Below are positions 49,019-59,113 of a stretch of DNA of 64,000 nt, piece by piece. Source of the stretch: Dyella ginsengisoli LA-4 (GTDB lineage: Bacteria; Pseudomonadota; Gammaproteobacteria; Xanthomonadales; Rhodanobacteraceae); the NCBI RefSeq assembly GCF_000334915.1, contig NZ_AMSF01000027.1:1-64000 (forward strand). The letters run 5' to 3'. The translations under genes and the position numbers were made by a program. The notes below the pieces were generated by a model that worked only from the letters and a program-made list of their open reading frames with translations, was not told where the DNA came from and did no database searches. The stretch's first letter is position 1, and every line of letters begins with the position of its first letter.

Positions 49019-49978
49019 ATGAACCCGAACTTCCTCGATTTCGAACAACCGATTGCCGAGCTGGAAGCGAAGATCGAAGAGCTTCGTCACGCCAGCCATG
49101 GCCAGGCGGTGGACATCGACGAAGAGGTCGTCCGCCTGCGCGAGAAGCTCAAGGTCAAGACCGCAGAGATCTTCCGCAACCTCAATTCGTGGCAGGTGAC
49201 CCAGCTGTCGCGCCACCCGGCGCGGCCGTACACGCTGGACTACATCAGCGCCATCTGCGAGGAGTTCCACGAGCTGGCCGGCGACCGTGCCTTCGCCGAC
49301 GACGCGGCCATCGTGGGCGGCCTGGGCCGCATCAACGGCCGCTCGGTGATGATCATCGGCCACCAGAAGGCACGTGATACCAAGGGCAAGGTGCGCCGCA
49401 ACTTCGGCATGCCGCGCCCCGAGGGTTACCGCAAGGCGCTGCGCCTGATGAAGATGGCCGAGCGCTTCGGCCTGCCCATCCTCACCTTCATCGACACCCC
49501 GGGCGCCTACCCCGGCGTCGGTGCCGAGGAGCGCGGCCAGAGCGAGGCAATCGCCCGCAACCTGCTGGAAATGGCCGAGCTGAAGGTCCCGGTGGTGTGC
49601 ACGGTGATCGGCGAAGGCGGCTCCGGCGGCGCGCTGGCGATCGGCGTGGGCGACGCGGTGATCATGCTGCAGTACTCGATCTATTCGGTGATCTCGCCGG
49701 AAGGCTGCGCCTCGATCCTGTGGAAGAGCCAGGACAAGGTCCGCGACGCGGCAGATGCGATGGGCGTGACCGCCCCGCGCCTGCTCGAGCTGGGCCTGGT
49801 CGACAAGGTGGTGCGCGAGCCACTGGGCGGCGCGCACCGCAACCCGCACTCGATGGCGATCCGCCTCAAGGCCGTGCTGCTGAACGAGCTGGACCGGCTC
49901 GAGGCGATGAACGTGCCCGACCTGCTGGCGCGTCGCTACCAGCGCCTGCGCGGTTACGGCGCCTACGCCGAGGCCTGA
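49019..49978 (+). CDS. accA: Acetyl-CoA carboxylase carboxyltransferase subunit alpha
   Basis: AccA with AccD transfers the carboxyl group from biotin to acetyl-CoA, forming malonyl-CoA. The 319-residue product has [19 protein letters not shown] at the start, then [32 protein letters not shown] (in two parts), [35 protein letters not shown] and [15 protein letters not shown]. The frame is open upstream, but the ATG at 49019 matches the family start. Confidence 0.98.
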   Translation: MNPNFLDFEQPIAELEAKIEELRHASHGQAVDIDEEVVRLREKLKVKTAEIFRNLNSWQVTQLSRHPARPYTLDYISAICEEFHELAGDRAFADDAAIVGGLGRINGRSVMIIGHQKARDTKGKVRRNFGMPRPEGYRKALRLMKMAERFGLPILTFIDTPGAYPGVGAEERGQSEAIARNLLEMAELKVPVVCTVIGEGGSGGALAIGVGDAVIMLQYSIYSVISPEGCASILWKSQDKVRDAADAMGVTAPRLLELGLVDKVVREPLGGAHRNPHSMAIRLKAVLLNELDRLEAMNVPDLLARRYQRLRGYGAYAEA

Positions 49979-50041
49979 TCCCCGAGCTGCGTGGCTGCTA
50001 TCGTCGGGCGCGAACGGAATCGCCGCACGACGAGGACCGCC

Positions 50042-50221
50042 ATGCGCCGCATCGCTCTCTCCACGACGCTCGCACTGCTTGCGCCTGTCGCCCTGGCCAC
50101 AAGCACGCCGCCGATCACCACGCCCGCGGCGCTGGCCCATTACCTGCGCGACACGCCGATCGAACGCTCGCGGCTGGGCGCGCTGCGCCACGAACTGGAG
50201 CGCGCCGGCGTCAGCTACTGA
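50042..50221 (+). CDS. Small secreted protein of unknown function
   Basis: The 59-residue product has a signal peptide (about residues 1-19, cleavage near ALAT) and a short polar mature part with an amphipathic helix (RSRLGALRHELERAGVSY). The ATG at 50042 follows GAGGACCGCC. It lies 63 bases after accA on the same strand. No family recognised. Confidence 0.5.
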   Translation: MRRIALSTTLALLAPVALATSTPPITTPAALAHYLRDTPIERSRLGALRHELERAGVSY

Positions 50222-50279
50222 CCCGGACCCTCCGCCGCTCTGCCATGATGGGGACTGGCTCGCCCAGGGAATCTTCGCC

Positions 50280-51014
50280 ATGGCCAACACCCCATCCGAC
50301 CGCCTCGCCGTCCTGATCGACGCCGACAACGCCCAGCCGGCCATCGTCGAGGGCCTGCTGGCGGAGATCGCCAAGTACGGCACCGCGCACGCCAAGCGCA
50401 TCTACGGCGACTGGACCGGCTCGCACCTGAAGGGCTGGAAGGAAACGCTGCTGACCTACTCGATCCAGCCGATCCAGCAGTTCGGCTACACCCGCGGCAA
50501 GAACGCCACCGACTCGGCGATGATCATCGATGCGATGGACCTGCTCTACACCGGGCGCTTCGACGGCTTCTGCATCGTCTCCAGCGACAGCGACTTCACC
50601 CGGCTGGCCGCGCGCATCCGCGAGTCCGGGCTCACCGTGTACGGCTTCGGCGAGAAGAAGACGCCCGAACCCTTCGTCGCCGCCTGCGACAAGTTCATCT
50701 ACACCGAACTGCTGGTGGAGAAGCCGGAGGACGAGGCGCCGGCCAAGCGCCTGTCGCAGGCCCAGCTCAAGGGCGACGCGCGGCTGGTCGGGCTGCTGCG
50801 CAACGCCATCGACGCGGTGTCCGACGACAGCGGCTGGGCGCACCTGGGCGCGATCGGCTCGTCGGTGGCCAAGCAGGCGCCGGAGTTCGACCCGCGCAAC
50901 TACGGCTACCGCAAGCTGAGCGAGCTGGTCGACGCGATCGGCCTGTTCGAGATCGACCCGCGCGGCGACGGTGCCACCCGCACGCTCTACGTGCGCGACA
51001 AGCGGCGCAAATAG
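50280..51014 (+). CDS. NYN domain protein with LOTUS/OST-HTH end
   Basis: The 244-residue product has an N-terminal NYN (PIN-like) nuclease domain with acidic residues in VLIDADNAQP, ATDSAMIIDAMDLLY and IVSSDSDFTRLA. A C-terminal OST-HTH/LOTUS domain (about residues 165-240; FDPRNYGYRKLSELVDAIG) binds RNA in other proteins. It is probably an RNA-processing or RNA-binding protein; target unknown. The ATG at 50280 lies after a weak ribosome binding site; tilS follows by 23 bases. Confidence 0.9.
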   Translation: MANTPSDRLAVLIDADNAQPAIVEGLLAEIAKYGTAHAKRIYGDWTGSHLKGWKETLLTYSIQPIQQFGYTRGKNATDSAMIIDAMDLLYTGRFDGFCIVSSDSDFTRLAARIRESGLTVYGFGEKKTPEPFVAACDKFIYTELLVEKPEDEAPAKRLSQAQLKGDARLVGLLRNAIDAVSDDSGWAHLGAIGSSVAKQAPEFDPRNYGYRKLSELVDAIGLFEIDPRGDGATRTLYVRDKRRK

Positions 51015-51037
51015 CCCCGCGCCGCCGCGCAGCGGGC

Positions 51038-52369
51038 GTGACCGTGGCGGCCGCCCTAGACTGTGCGCCTCCCCGGCCACAACGCATCGTCTTGTCTCAC
51101 TCGCTGACCGAACACCTGCTTGCCCGGCTGGCCGACGCGCCGGCAGATGGCCTGTGCGTGGCCTTCAGCGGTGGCCCGGACTCCTCGGCGTTGCTGCATG
51201 CGCTGGCCTCGCTGCCACGCGGCCGGCCACTGCGCGCCCTGCATGTCGACCACGGGCTGCATCCGGACAGCGCACGGTGGGCCGAACACGCCGTGGCGTT
51301 CTGTGCGGCGCTCGATGTCGCCTGCACGGTGCTGCGCGTCTCGGTGGACCTGGATGCCGGCCTCGGGATGGAAGGTGCGGCACGCGAAGCCCGCTACGCC
51401 GCACTGGCCGCCGCGCTGCAGCCGGGCGAGCAGCTACTCACCGCCCATCATCGCGACGACCAGGTCGAGACGGTGTTGCTGAAACTGCTGCGAGGCGCCG
51501 GCCCGGAAGGCCTGGGTGGCATGCGCGAGCGGCGGCCACTGGGTGCCGGCACACTGTGGCGCCCCCTGCTCGACCTGCCCCGCCAGGCCTTGCAGACCTA
51601 TGTGCAGAGCCACGCTCTGACCTGCCTCGACGATCCGGCCAACCTCGATCCGCGACTCGCCAGGCATGCGCTTCGCCACGAGATCCTGCCGCGTCTGGCC
51701 CGGCACTGGCCGCACGTCGCCGACTCGATCACCCGCAGCGCCACGCTGTGCCGGGATGCCGCCGACGCCCTGCGCACCGCCTGGGTGGTCGCTCTCGACA
51801 GGCTGCACGACCACGCCACCGGCAGCTTGCACGCCGCCGGCTGGCGCGACCTCGCCCCCGGCCTGCGCGAGCCGCTGCTCGATCACTGGCTGCACGGTCG
51901 TGGCCTGCCCGCGCCCACCAGCGGCCAGCGCGCGCAGATCCTTCGCCAGATCGACGCCCGTGACGGCCGCGTCCCCTGCATCCGCTGGCCCGGTGCCGAA
52001 CTGCACGTTTGGCGCGGGCGCCTGTGGGCCCTGCCACCGGCACCGCCGTTCGCCCCGGACTGGCAGGCGTGCTGGCGCGGCGGCGTGCTGGCCCTGCCGG
52101 ATGGCGGCTCGCTGCACCTCGACCGCACGCTGGACGCTCCGCTCACGGTCCGCCTGCGTCGGGGCGGCGAACGCCTCAAGCCGGCCGGCGACCCGCACAC
52201 CCGCGAGCTGCGCGACCTGTTCCAGGCCGGCGCCTTGCCCCCGTGGCAACGCCTGGCCTGCCCGCTGGTCTGGGAGGGCGACGCACTCGTGGCCGTCGCC
52301 GACCGCTGGTTGAGCGACCGCGGCCGGGTGCTGCTCGGCGAAACGCTGCGCTGGGTTCCGGGCCGCTAG
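51038..52369 (+). CDS. tilS: tRNA(Ile)-lysidine synthetase
   Basis: TilS changes C34 of the AUA-reading tRNA(Ile) to lysidine. The 443-residue product has the PP-loop CVAFSGGPDSSALLHAL, ALHVDHGLHPDS, AREARYAAL, TAHHRDDQVETVLLKLLRG and a C-terminal RLRRGGERLKPAG (TilS C domain). The start is uncertain: GTG at 51038 gives this length, but TTG at 51092 (LSHSLTEHLLARL) would place the PP-loop at the distance seen in E. coli. It follows the NYN gene closely. Confidence 0.95.
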   Translation: MTVAAALDCAPPRPQRIVLSHSLTEHLLARLADAPADGLCVAFSGGPDSSALLHALASLPRGRPLRALHVDHGLHPDSARWAEHAVAFCAALDVACTVLRVSVDLDAGLGMEGAAREARYAALAAALQPGEQLLTAHHRDDQVETVLLKLLRGAGPEGLGGMRERRPLGAGTLWRPLLDLPRQALQTYVQSHALTCLDDPANLDPRLARHALRHEILPRLARHWPHVADSITRSATLCRDAADALRTAWVVALDRLHDHATGSLHAAGWRDLAPGLREPLLDHWLHGRGLPAPTSGQRAQILRQIDARDGRVPCIRWPGAELHVWRGRLWALPPAPPFAPDWQACWRGGVLALPDGGSLHLDRTLDAPLTVRLRRGGERLKPAGDPHTRELRDLFQAGALPPWQRLACPLVWEGDALVAVADRWLSDRGRVLLGETLRWVPGR

Positions 52370-52458
52370 CGCAAAAGCCCGATACCATGCGGTTTCCAGG
52401 GCGTGCGCGACGCCTTTTCCATTGATTCCCATGCCCCGCTGCGTTAGCGTTGCCGGCC

Positions 52459-52716
52459 ATGGCAAAGACCGTTCCCGCCCCTGCCGATACCGCGCCAGCC
52501 GCCGACTTCGAGCATTCGCTCGACGAGCTCGAACAGCTCGTGGCGAAGATGGAAGGTGGCGACCTCAGCCTGGACGATTCGCTGGCCTCCTTCGAGCGTG
52601 GCATCGGTCTGTACCGCCACTGCCAGCAGGCGCTGGAGAAGGCCGACCTGCGGGTGCGCCTGCTGCTCGACCCCGACGCCCCCGAGAGCGCCGAACCGTT
52701 TGAACCCGAACTCTGA
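52459..52716 (+). CDS. xseB: Exodeoxyribonuclease VII small subunit
   Basis: XseB is the small subunit of exonuclease VII. The 85-residue helical product has the family core [33 protein letters not shown] (in two parts) and a C-terminal helix ending acidic. I use the ATG at 52459; one three codons earlier is possible. It overlaps the likely TTG start of ispA by 17 bases, the xseB-ispA order seen in E. coli. Confidence 0.95.
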   Translation: MAKTVPAPADTAPAADFEHSLDELEQLVAKMEGGDLSLDDSLASFERGIGLYRHCQQALEKADLRVRLLLDPDAPESAEPFEPEL

Positions 52717-53590
52717 GCTGAGCCCGGCGCTGCAGGCGCTGATCGATCGCGCCGACCGCGCCCTCGCCGCGGCACTGCCCGCCGAAGACGCCCCGCCCGC
52801 CGAACTGCATCGCGCCATGCGCTACGCCGTGCTCGGCGGCGGCAAGCGGCTGCGTCCGCTGCTGGTCTATGCCGCCGGCCACGCGCTGGGCTGCGACGAC
52901 CCGGCGCTCGACGCGCCGGCCTGCGCGGTGGAATTGATCCACGCCTACTCGCTGGTGCACGACGACCTGCCGGCCATGGACGACGATGCACTGCGCCGCG
53001 GCCGCCCCACCTGCCATATCGTGTTCGGCGAGGCGATGGCGATCCTGGCCGGCGACGCCCTGCAGGCGCTGGCCTTCGAGCTGCTGGCCAAGGCGCCGGT
53101 GGATCCTGCCACCGGCATGGCGATGCAGCGCGCCCTCGGCCGCGCCTGCGGCGCCGAGGGCATGGCCGGGGGCCAGGCGCTGGATCTGTCCGCCGTTGGC
53201 CGCACGCTGTCGCTGGACGAGCTGGAGCACATGCACGCCTGCAAGACCGGCGCGCTGATCCGCGCCTCGGTGCAACTGGGCGCGATGACCGCCGGCGCGG
53301 ACATCGCCACCCTGGATGCGCTGGACCGTTACGCCCACGCCGTCGGCCTGGCTTTCCAGGTGCGCGACGACATCCTCGACGTCGAGGGCGAATCGGCGGT
53401 GATCGGCAAGACCGCCGGCAAGGACGCTGCCGCCGACAAGCCCACCTTTCCGTCGATCCTGGGCCTGGATGCCTCGCGCACCCGGCTGGCGCAGCTCACC
53501 GACGAAGCGCTGGCCGCCGTCTCCGTGCTGGAGTCGCGTGGCGAGCTGCTGATCGAGCTGGCGCGCTACGCGGCCGGTCGCCAGCACTGA
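52700..53590 (+). CDS. ispA: Farnesyl diphosphate synthase
   Basis: IspA makes geranyl and farnesyl diphosphate from DMAPP and IPP. The 296-residue product has [16 protein letters not shown], the first Asp-rich motif [44 protein letters not shown] and the second Asp-rich motif [12 protein letters not shown]. The start is probably TTG at 52700 ([15 protein letters not shown]), inside the end of xseB; no ATG lies at a suitable place. A hairpin follows the stop. dxs, adjacent in E. coli, is absent here. Confidence 0.95.
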   Translation: MNPNSELSPALQALIDRADRALAAALPAEDAPPAELHRAMRYAVLGGGKRLRPLLVYAAGHALGCDDPALDAPACAVELIHAYSLVHDDLPAMDDDALRRGRPTCHIVFGEAMAILAGDALQALAFELLAKAPVDPATGMAMQRALGRACGAEGMAGGQALDLSAVGRTLSLDELEHMHACKTGALIRASVQLGAMTAGADIATLDALDRYAHAVGLAFQVRDDILDVEGESAVIGKTAGKDAAADKPTFPSILGLDASRTRLAQLTDEALAAVSVLESRGELLIELARYAAGRQH

Positions 53591-53616
53591 AAAGGGCGGC
53601 CTGCGCCGCCCTTTCC
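53591..53616 (+). terminator. Terminator after ispA, possibly bidirectional
   Basis: AAAGGGCGGC pairs perfectly with GCCGCCCTTT around CTGC, starting right after the ispA stop. The T-run is short (TTTCC). The complementary A-run lets it also serve the DUF805 gene, which ends at 53640 on the other strand. Confidence 0.75.
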
Positions 53617-53639
53617 ATCCCTCCGAGAGACCCTTCGGC

Positions 53640-53999
53640 TCAGCCCGCCTGCTTCGGATCAGGGCCGTACTGGTTGGAGCCCTGGGTACCCTCGAGCACC
53701 ATCAGCACCAGCAGCCAGATCGTGCCGATCAGCGGGATCAGGCCAATCAGGATCCACCAGCCCGATCGATCGGTGTCATGCAGACGGCGCACCGTCACGG
53801 CGATGCCTGGCAACAGCACCGCCAGCGAATACAGCGAACCCAGCATCCGCAGGTGGATGATCGCCCCGATGACGCCCACCACGATGGCGGCAAGGATGTT
53901 CACCAGGGTGAACATCCAGTACTCCTGGCGCCGCGCACGGCCTTCGAAATCGACGTAGTGATCCTTGATACACGACACGTACCAGTCGAAAAATCCCAT
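53640..53999 (-). CDS. DUF805 family membrane protein
   Basis: The 119-residue product is a typical DUF805 protein. A soluble N-terminal FFDWYVSCIKDHYVDFEGRARRQEYW (read in two parts) is followed by three or four membrane helices and the conserved VRRLHDTDRSGWWIL motif, ending GSNQYGPDP. Function unknown; related to E. coli YhaH/YhaI. GGGGAGA precedes the ATG at 53999. It lies downstream of the DUF4870 gene on the same strand, about 140 bases away. Confidence 0.9.
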   Translation of the reverse strand: MGFFDWYVSCIKDHYVDFEGRARRQEYWMFTLVNILAAIVVGVIGAIIHLRMLGSLYSLAVLLPGIAVTVRRLHDTDRSGWWILIGLIPLIGTIWLLVLMVLEGTQGSNQYGPDPKQAG

Positions 54000-54140
54000 C
54001 CCTATCTCCCCTTTTTCGATTTGTCTGCCAGTCCCGGTGGCGCTGGCTCCCGATCGGTGTGCGGACCCGTTCGCTGATGGCCCCGCACACCGCACCGCCG
54101 ATTCTGGCAGGTTCTCTCATGCCGCTGCTTTGCAGCGGGG

Positions 54141-54581
54141 TTACTTGATAAGACGCAGCGCGAACGGATAGCGGTAGGCCACGCCCTCATTGGCCTTGAT
54201 CGCCGCGATGATGGTGAACACGATCCACACGATCGCGAGTGCCCACAGCAACAGGAAGCCGATCAGCACGAACACCAGGATCCAGCAGATCGCGCCGGCG
54301 ATCATCACCGTGATGTTGAAATTCAACGCCTCCTTCGCCTGGTCGTCGACGAAGGGCATGGTGTCCTTCTTCACCAGCCAGATGACCAGCGGCCCCAGGA
54401 AGCAGGCCCAACCTGCGGTGACCAGACCGAGCAAGGCCGACAGGTGGGCGAACATCGCCCATTGACGCTGCTCGGCGGAAGGTCCACCGGCAACCGGCGG
54501 TTCGGATGGCGGCGGATCGCTCGGCGGCGGCGCGGCCGGCGGGGGCGGAGGAGGTACGACGTCTTCGGGGGGAATGCTCAT
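54141..54581 (-). CDS. DUF4870 family membrane protein with Pro-rich N-terminus
   Basis: The 146-residue product has a proline-rich N-terminal 35 residues (runs of six and three Pro) followed by a DUF4870/Tic20-like membrane domain: QWAMFAHLSALLGL, FLGPLVIWLVKKD, PFVDDQAKEALNFNITV and two final helices with NEGVAYRYPFALRLIK. Function unknown. The ATG at 54581 gives the family's usual start of MS(I/D)PPE type; the frame upstream is antisense to pmbA. Confidence 0.9.
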   Translation of the reverse strand: MSIPPEDVVPPPPPPAAPPPSDPPPSEPPVAGGPSAEQRQWAMFAHLSALLGLVTAGWACFLGPLVIWLVKKDTMPFVDDQAKEALNFNITVMIAGAICWILVFVLIGFLLLWALAIVWIVFTIIAAIKANEGVAYRYPFALRLIK

Positions 54582-54676
54582 GGCCTGACCCTCGGTAGTG
54601 GCAAAGCATCGCGCGACGCGGCGATGTCCTGTCGATGCTACCGCGAGCGCAGACTTTTGCGCAGGGGACCGATCGG

Positions 54677-56044
54677 CTATTCGCCGGCAACGGTCATGCG
54701 ATCGAGCAGGATAGAGCCGGTCAGGATGTGCGAACGCGGATCCACATCCGACCCCACCGCCACGATGCCGGCGAACATGTCGCGCAGGTTGGCCGCAATG
54801 GTGATTTCCTCGACCGGGAACGCGATCGCACCGTTCTCCACCCAGAACCCCGAAGCGCCGCGCGAGTAATCGCCGGTGGTGGTGTTGACGCCCTGCCCCA
54901 TCAGCTCGGTGACCAGCAGACCGGTACCCAGGCGCGCCAGCATGCCGGCGAAGTCGCTGGCCTCGCCGTCGCTGCTGCCTGGCGTGACGACCAGATTGTG
55001 GATGCCGCCGGCATTGCCGGTGGTGGTCAGGCCAAGCTTGCGGGCGGAGTAACTGCCGAGAACATAGCGCGCCAGGATGCCATCCTCGACCAGTGCGCTG
55101 TCGCGGGTGGCCACGCCCTCGGCATCGAACGCGCCGGAAGCCTGACCGCCGCGCAGCAGCGGCCGCTCGACGATCTGTATCCACGCCGGCATCACCGGCT
55201 TGCCGGCGTGGTCGACGAGGAAACTGGAACGCCGGTAGAGCGCCCCGCCGCTGACCGCGCTGACCAGGTGACCGACCAGTCCGCGCGCCAGCTCCGACGC
55301 GAACAGTACCGGGCACTGCCGTGTGGACAGGCTGCGCGCACCCAGGCGGGCCAGGGTGCGCTCGGCGGCCTTGTCGCCCAGCGCCTTCGCGTCCATGAAC
55401 TTCGCCGCGTCGCGCACGCTGTCGTACCAGTAGTCGCGCTGCATGCCGGCCTCGTCGCCGGCGATCAGCGACAACGAGATCGAGTGCCGGGTGCCGCGCT
55501 CGCGACCGACGAAACCGTGCGAGTTGGCGTACACCGACAGGCTCTCGCCCATCTGCACGCCTGCGCCGTCGGAATTGCTGATGCCGGCGTGGGCGCGCCC
55601 GGCGTCCTCGATCCGCTGGCCCAGCGCGATCGCGCCGGCGGTGTCGATCGACCACGGATGCCACAGGTCCAGGTCGGGGAACTCGGTGGCCATCAGCGCC
55701 GCATCGGCGAGACCGGCCGCCGGGTCCTCCTCGGTGTAGCGGGCGATCGCGCAGGCCTGGTCCAGGGTGGCCTGGATCGAGTCCGGATTCAGGTCGGCGG
55801 TACTGGCCGAGCCCTTGCGCTGGCCGAAGTACACGGTGAGGCCGAAACCGCGGTCGCGGGTGTGCTCGACCGTTTCCACCTCACCCAGCCGCACGTTCAC
55901 GCTCAGGCCCGTGTCGATGCTGGCGGCCACCTCGGCCTGGCTGGCCCCGGCGGCGCGCGCGCGGCGGATCACGTCCTGCGCCAGATCGGCCAGACGGTCC
56001 AGTTCCTCGCGGCTGTGGTCGGGATGGGGAGTGATGTCGCTCAC
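54677..56044 (-). CDS. pmbA: Metalloprotease PmbA (TldE)
   Basis: PmbA (TldE) pairs with TldD in a cytoplasmic protease that trims peptides such as microcin precursors and the CcdA antitoxin in E. coli. The 455-residue product has the U62 fold but not the zinc motif, which TldD supplies. Typical segments are [48 protein letters not shown] and [24 protein letters not shown]-like (here IAAN). The start is GTG at 56044 ([17 protein letters not shown]). It is divergent from the DUF1653/darP pair, as in E. coli pmbA-yjgA. Confidence 0.96.
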   Translation of the reverse strand: [455 protein letters not shown]

Positions 56045-56163
56045 GTGGGATTCCTGCAGGGTGGACGGGTAGAATGGACGACCCGCGCCGCCCAGCTCCC
56101 AGACATGGGGCCTGCCGGCCGGCATGAAAAGAGCGTGCCAGTCTGGCCGCTGTGGAGAGTCCC

Positions 56164-56424
56164 ATGCAACCAGCCGCCGGTATCTACCGCCACTACAAGG
56201 GCCAGCGCTATCGCGTGCTGGGCACCGCCCGCCACAGCGAGACGATGGAGCCACTGGTGGTCTACCAGGCGCTGTACGGCGAACGCGGCCTGTGGGTGCG
56301 CCCGGCAGCCATGTTCTGCGAAACGGTGGAGCTGGAGGGCGAGCCGATTCCGCGCTTTGCGCTGGAGCAGGCCGACGACAGCGATCCTCTCCTTCTCGCC
56401 ATCCCACCGGAAACCAGCCCGTGA
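56164..56424 (+). CDS. DUF1653 family protein
   Basis: The 86-residue product matches DUF1653: AAGIYRHYKGQRYRVLGTARHSETMEPLVVYQ (read in two parts), LYGERGLWVRPAAMFCETVE and PRFALE. Function unknown. The ATG at 56164 is preferred over GTG at 56152 because GGAGAG lies 4-9 bases before it. Its TGA overlaps the GTG of darP. Confidence 0.93.
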   Translation: MQPAAGIYRHYKGQRYRVLGTARHSETMEPLVVYQALYGERGLWVRPAAMFCETVELEGEPIPRFALEQADDSDPLLLAIPPETSP

Positions 56425-56984
56425 GTCCCAGCCGAAGCCGCAGCCAGTACGAACTGGACGAAAACGAATACGGCCCCAGCCGCACCCAGCAGCGGCGCGA
56501 CGCGCTGGCGGTGCTCACGCTGGCCACGCAACTGGTGGAAATGATCCCGTCCAGGCTGGCCAAGCTGGAGCTGCCGGACGACGTGCGCGACGAGATCGCC
56601 AACGTGCGGAAGATCACCTCGCACATCGCACGCAAGCGCCAGCTCGGCTTCCTCGCCAAGCTGATGCGCCGTCACGACGAATCCACCTTCGACGCGGTGC
56701 GCGCCGCGCTGGGCGAAAACCGCGACAAGCAGCGCCAGGAGACAGCGGCGATGCATCGGATGGAATCGCTGCGCGAACGCCTGCTCGGCGACGAGGGCGA
56801 TGTCGCCCTGTCCGAGCTGGCCGAACGGCATCCGACACTCGACCGCCAGCACCTGCGCTCGCTGGTGCGCCAGGCGCGCATCGAGAAAAACACGCCGAAC
56901 AAGCCGCCGCGCGCCTATCGCGAGATCTTCCAGGTGCTCAAGGCGCTGGAAGAAGTCGATGTCGACGAGGACTCAGCCGGCTGA
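56421..56984 (+). CDS. darP: Ribosome biogenesis factor DarP (YjgA, DUF615)
   Basis: DarP (YjgA) associates with late 50S precursors. The 187-residue helical product has SRTQQRRDALAVLTLATQLVEM, LPDDVRDEIANVRKITSHIARKRQLGFLAKLMR (in two parts) and NTPNKPPRAYREIFQVLKAL. It starts with GTG overlapping the DUF1653 stop, so the pair is coupled. Divergent from pmbA. Confidence 0.95.
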   Translation: MSPSRSRSQYELDENEYGPSRTQQRRDALAVLTLATQLVEMIPSRLAKLELPDDVRDEIANVRKITSHIARKRQLGFLAKLMRRHDESTFDAVRAALGENRDKQRQETAAMHRMESLRERLLGDEGDVALSELAERHPTLDRQHLRSLVRQARIEKNTPNKPPRAYREIFQVLKALEEVDVDEDSAG

Positions 56985-57022
56985 CCGGGCGACGCCGCAA
57001 GGGTGCCCTCGGCGCCCGCGGT

Positions 57023-57460
57023 TCAGAAGTCGGCGGAACGATCCATGGCGTCCGCGTCGCCGTCGTGAAGCGCCATGTCCCGGACATTCTTCTGCACGGC
57101 CACCGCGGCAAACAGGCTGAGCAGGAACGCCATGGCGTAGAAGCCCTTCTCGCTGAGGCCGAGGGTGGCGTTCCACAGCCCGACCACCAGCAGCACGATG
57201 GCGATGCCGAGCGAGACCCAGCACAGGCCGAAGTACAGGCCCGTCACACGCAGTCCCTCCAGCCGATCGCGTACCGATTTCTGCAGCGATACCGCTGAAA
57301 ACAGCCCGTACAGCAGCAGGGTCAGGTAGTAGCCCTTTTCGTTGAGCGCCATCTGGGCATTCCACAGCCCGATGAGATAGGACAGCGAGCCAACCATCAG
57401 GGCCAGCCAGGAAGCACCGACGAAGGCCGCCGTCGGGCGTTGGGTCTGCGGAACCGGCAT
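57023..57460 (-). CDS. YiaA/YiaB family inner-membrane protein
   Basis: The 145-residue product has two copies of the YiaAB two-helix unit: SYLIGLWNAQMALNEKGYYLTLLLYGLFSAVSLQKSVRD and VVGLWNATLGLSEKGFYAMAFLLSLFAAVAVQKNVRD (each read in parts). Each has a conserved W-N, EKG and QK-x-VRD. Function unknown. AAGGAG stands 7 bases before the ATG at 57460; an upstream in-frame GTG is too close to it. Downstream of tldD on the same strand. Confidence 0.93.
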   Translation of the reverse strand: MPVPQTQRPTAAFVGASWLALMVGSLSYLIGLWNAQMALNEKGYYLTLLLYGLFSAVSLQKSVRDRLEGLRVTGLYFGLCWVSLGIAIVLLVVGLWNATLGLSEKGFYAMAFLLSLFAAVAVQKNVRDMALHDGDADAMDRSADF

Positions 57461-57542
57461 GCTCACTCTCCTTAGATCGCATGGAAGGCGCCGCTACTCT
57501 AGCAGCGCTGCGCCGGTGGTTGCGGCCGGAAGAGCCGCCGGC

Positions 57543-58988
57543 TCAGGACGCGGTACCGCCCACCGTCATCGAGTCGATGCGCAGCGTCGGCTGGCCGACG
57601 CCCACCGGCACGCTCTGGCCGTCCTTGCCGCACACGCCGACACCCTCGTCCAGCGCCATGTCGTTGCCGATCATCGACACCCGCTGCAGCACCTCCGGAC
57701 CGGAACCGATCAGGGTGGCGCCCTTCACCGGCGCGGTGATCCTGCCGTCCTCGATCAGGTAGGCCTCACTGGCGGAGAAGGTGAATTTGCCGCTGGTGAT
57801 GTCCACCTGGCCACCGCCGAAGTTCGGCGCGTACAGGCCCATCTTCACCGAGCGGATGATCTCGGCCGGATCCATGCTGCCGCCGCGCATGTAGGTGTTG
57901 GTCATGCGCGGCATCGGCAACTGGGTGAACGACTCGCGCCGGCCGTTGCCGGTGGGCTGCATGCCCATCAGGCGGGCGTTGAGCTTGTCCTGCATGTAGC
58001 CGACAAGGATGCCGTCCTCGATCAGCGTGGTGCACTCGGTCGGCGTGCCCTCGTCGTCGATGCTGAGCGAACCGCGGCGCCCCGGCAGCGTGCCGTCGTC
58101 GACCACGGTGACGCCCCTGGCCGCCACGCGCTGGCCGATGCGGCCGGCGAAGGCGGAGCTGCCCTTGCGGTTGAAGTCGCCCTCCAGGCCGTGGCCGATC
58201 GCCTCGTGCAGCAGCACGCCGGGCCAGCCCGGGCCGAGCACCACGGTCATCTGGCCGGCCGGGGCGTCGACCGAGTCGAGGTTGACCAGCGCCTGGCGCA
58301 CCGCCTCGTCGGCGAACGCCAGCGCGCGGCCGTTGGCGATCAGCTCGCCGTAGCTGTAGCGGCCGCCGCCGCCGGCATAGCCCTGCTCGCGGCGGCCGTT
58401 GGCCTCGGCGATCACCTGCACGTTGATGCGCACCAAGGGGCGCACGTCGGCGGCCAGCGTGCCGTCGGAGGCGGCGATCAGCACGGTGTCCAGCGTGGCG
58501 GCGAGGCTGACGATCACCTGGGTGATGCGCGGATCGCGCGAGCGCGCGTAGGCGTCCACCTCGCGCAGCAGGGCGATCTTGTCCGGATTGGGCAGGCTCT
58601 CGACCGGATCGATCGCCGGATACAACGCCCGCGTGTTGCCCAGCGCCAGCGGACGGCCGGCGCCGCGGCCGTCCTGCGCGATGGCGCGGGCGGCCCTCGA
58701 AGCTTCCAGCAGCTGTGGCAGCACGATCTCGTCGGAATAGGCGAACCCGGTCTTCTCGCCCGAGATCGCGCGCACGCCCACGCCCTGCTCGATCGAGTGG
58801 CTGCCGTCCTTGACGATGCCCTCCTCCAGCAGCCACGACTCGCTGCGCGAGTGCTGGAAATACAGGTCGGCGGCGTCGATCGACGGCGCCATCAGCTGGT
58901 CGAACACCCGCTCCAGGTCGCCGGTGGCGAGACCGCCGGGGGTAAGCAGGCGTTGCTGGGCCTGGTCGAGAAGAGAGGACATGGGCAT
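57543..58988 (-). CDS. tldD: Metalloprotease TldD
   Basis: TldD is the zinc-bearing subunit of the TldD/PmbA protease. The 481-residue product has the zinc motif HEAIGH (in [18 protein letters not shown]), plus [42 protein letters not shown] and [14 protein letters not shown]. Two in-frame ATGs (58988 and 58982) are possible. tldD and pmbA are 2.5 kb apart on the same strand; yhdP, next to tldD in E. coli, is just beyond the hydroxylase gene here. Confidence 0.97.
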   Translation of the reverse strand: MPMSSLLDQAQQRLLTPGGLATGDLERVFDQLMAPSIDAADLYFQHSRSESWLLEEGIVKDGSHSIEQGVGVRAISGEKTGFAYSDEIVLPQLLEASRAARAIAQDGRGAGRPLALGNTRALYPAIDPVESLPNPDKIALLREVDAYARSRDPRITQVIVSLAATLDTVLIAASDGTLAADVRPLVRINVQVIAEANGRREQGYAGGGGRYSYGELIANGRALAFADEAVRQALVNLDSVDAPAGQMTVVLGPGWPGVLLHEAIGHGLEGDFNRKGSSAFAGRIGQRVAARGVTVVDDGTLPGRRGSLSIDDEGTPTECTTLIEDGILVGYMQDKLNARLMGMQPTGNGRRESFTQLPMPRMTNTYMRGGSMDPAEIIRSVKMGLYAPNFGGGQVDITSGKFTFSASEAYLIEDGRITAPVKGATLIGSGPEVLQRVSMIGNDMALDEGVGVCGKDGQSVPVGVGQPTLRIDSMTVGGTAS

Positions 58989-59113
58989 CTGCGTCGGGAT
59001 CCGGTGATGACGATCGAACGTGGGGGCGGATGCGGCCGCTTTAAAGCGCGCCGGCCGGCGGGCATCCGCTACGATGCGCCAAAGCAAGGACAGCGTCCAC
59101 GGAGTCACCATCC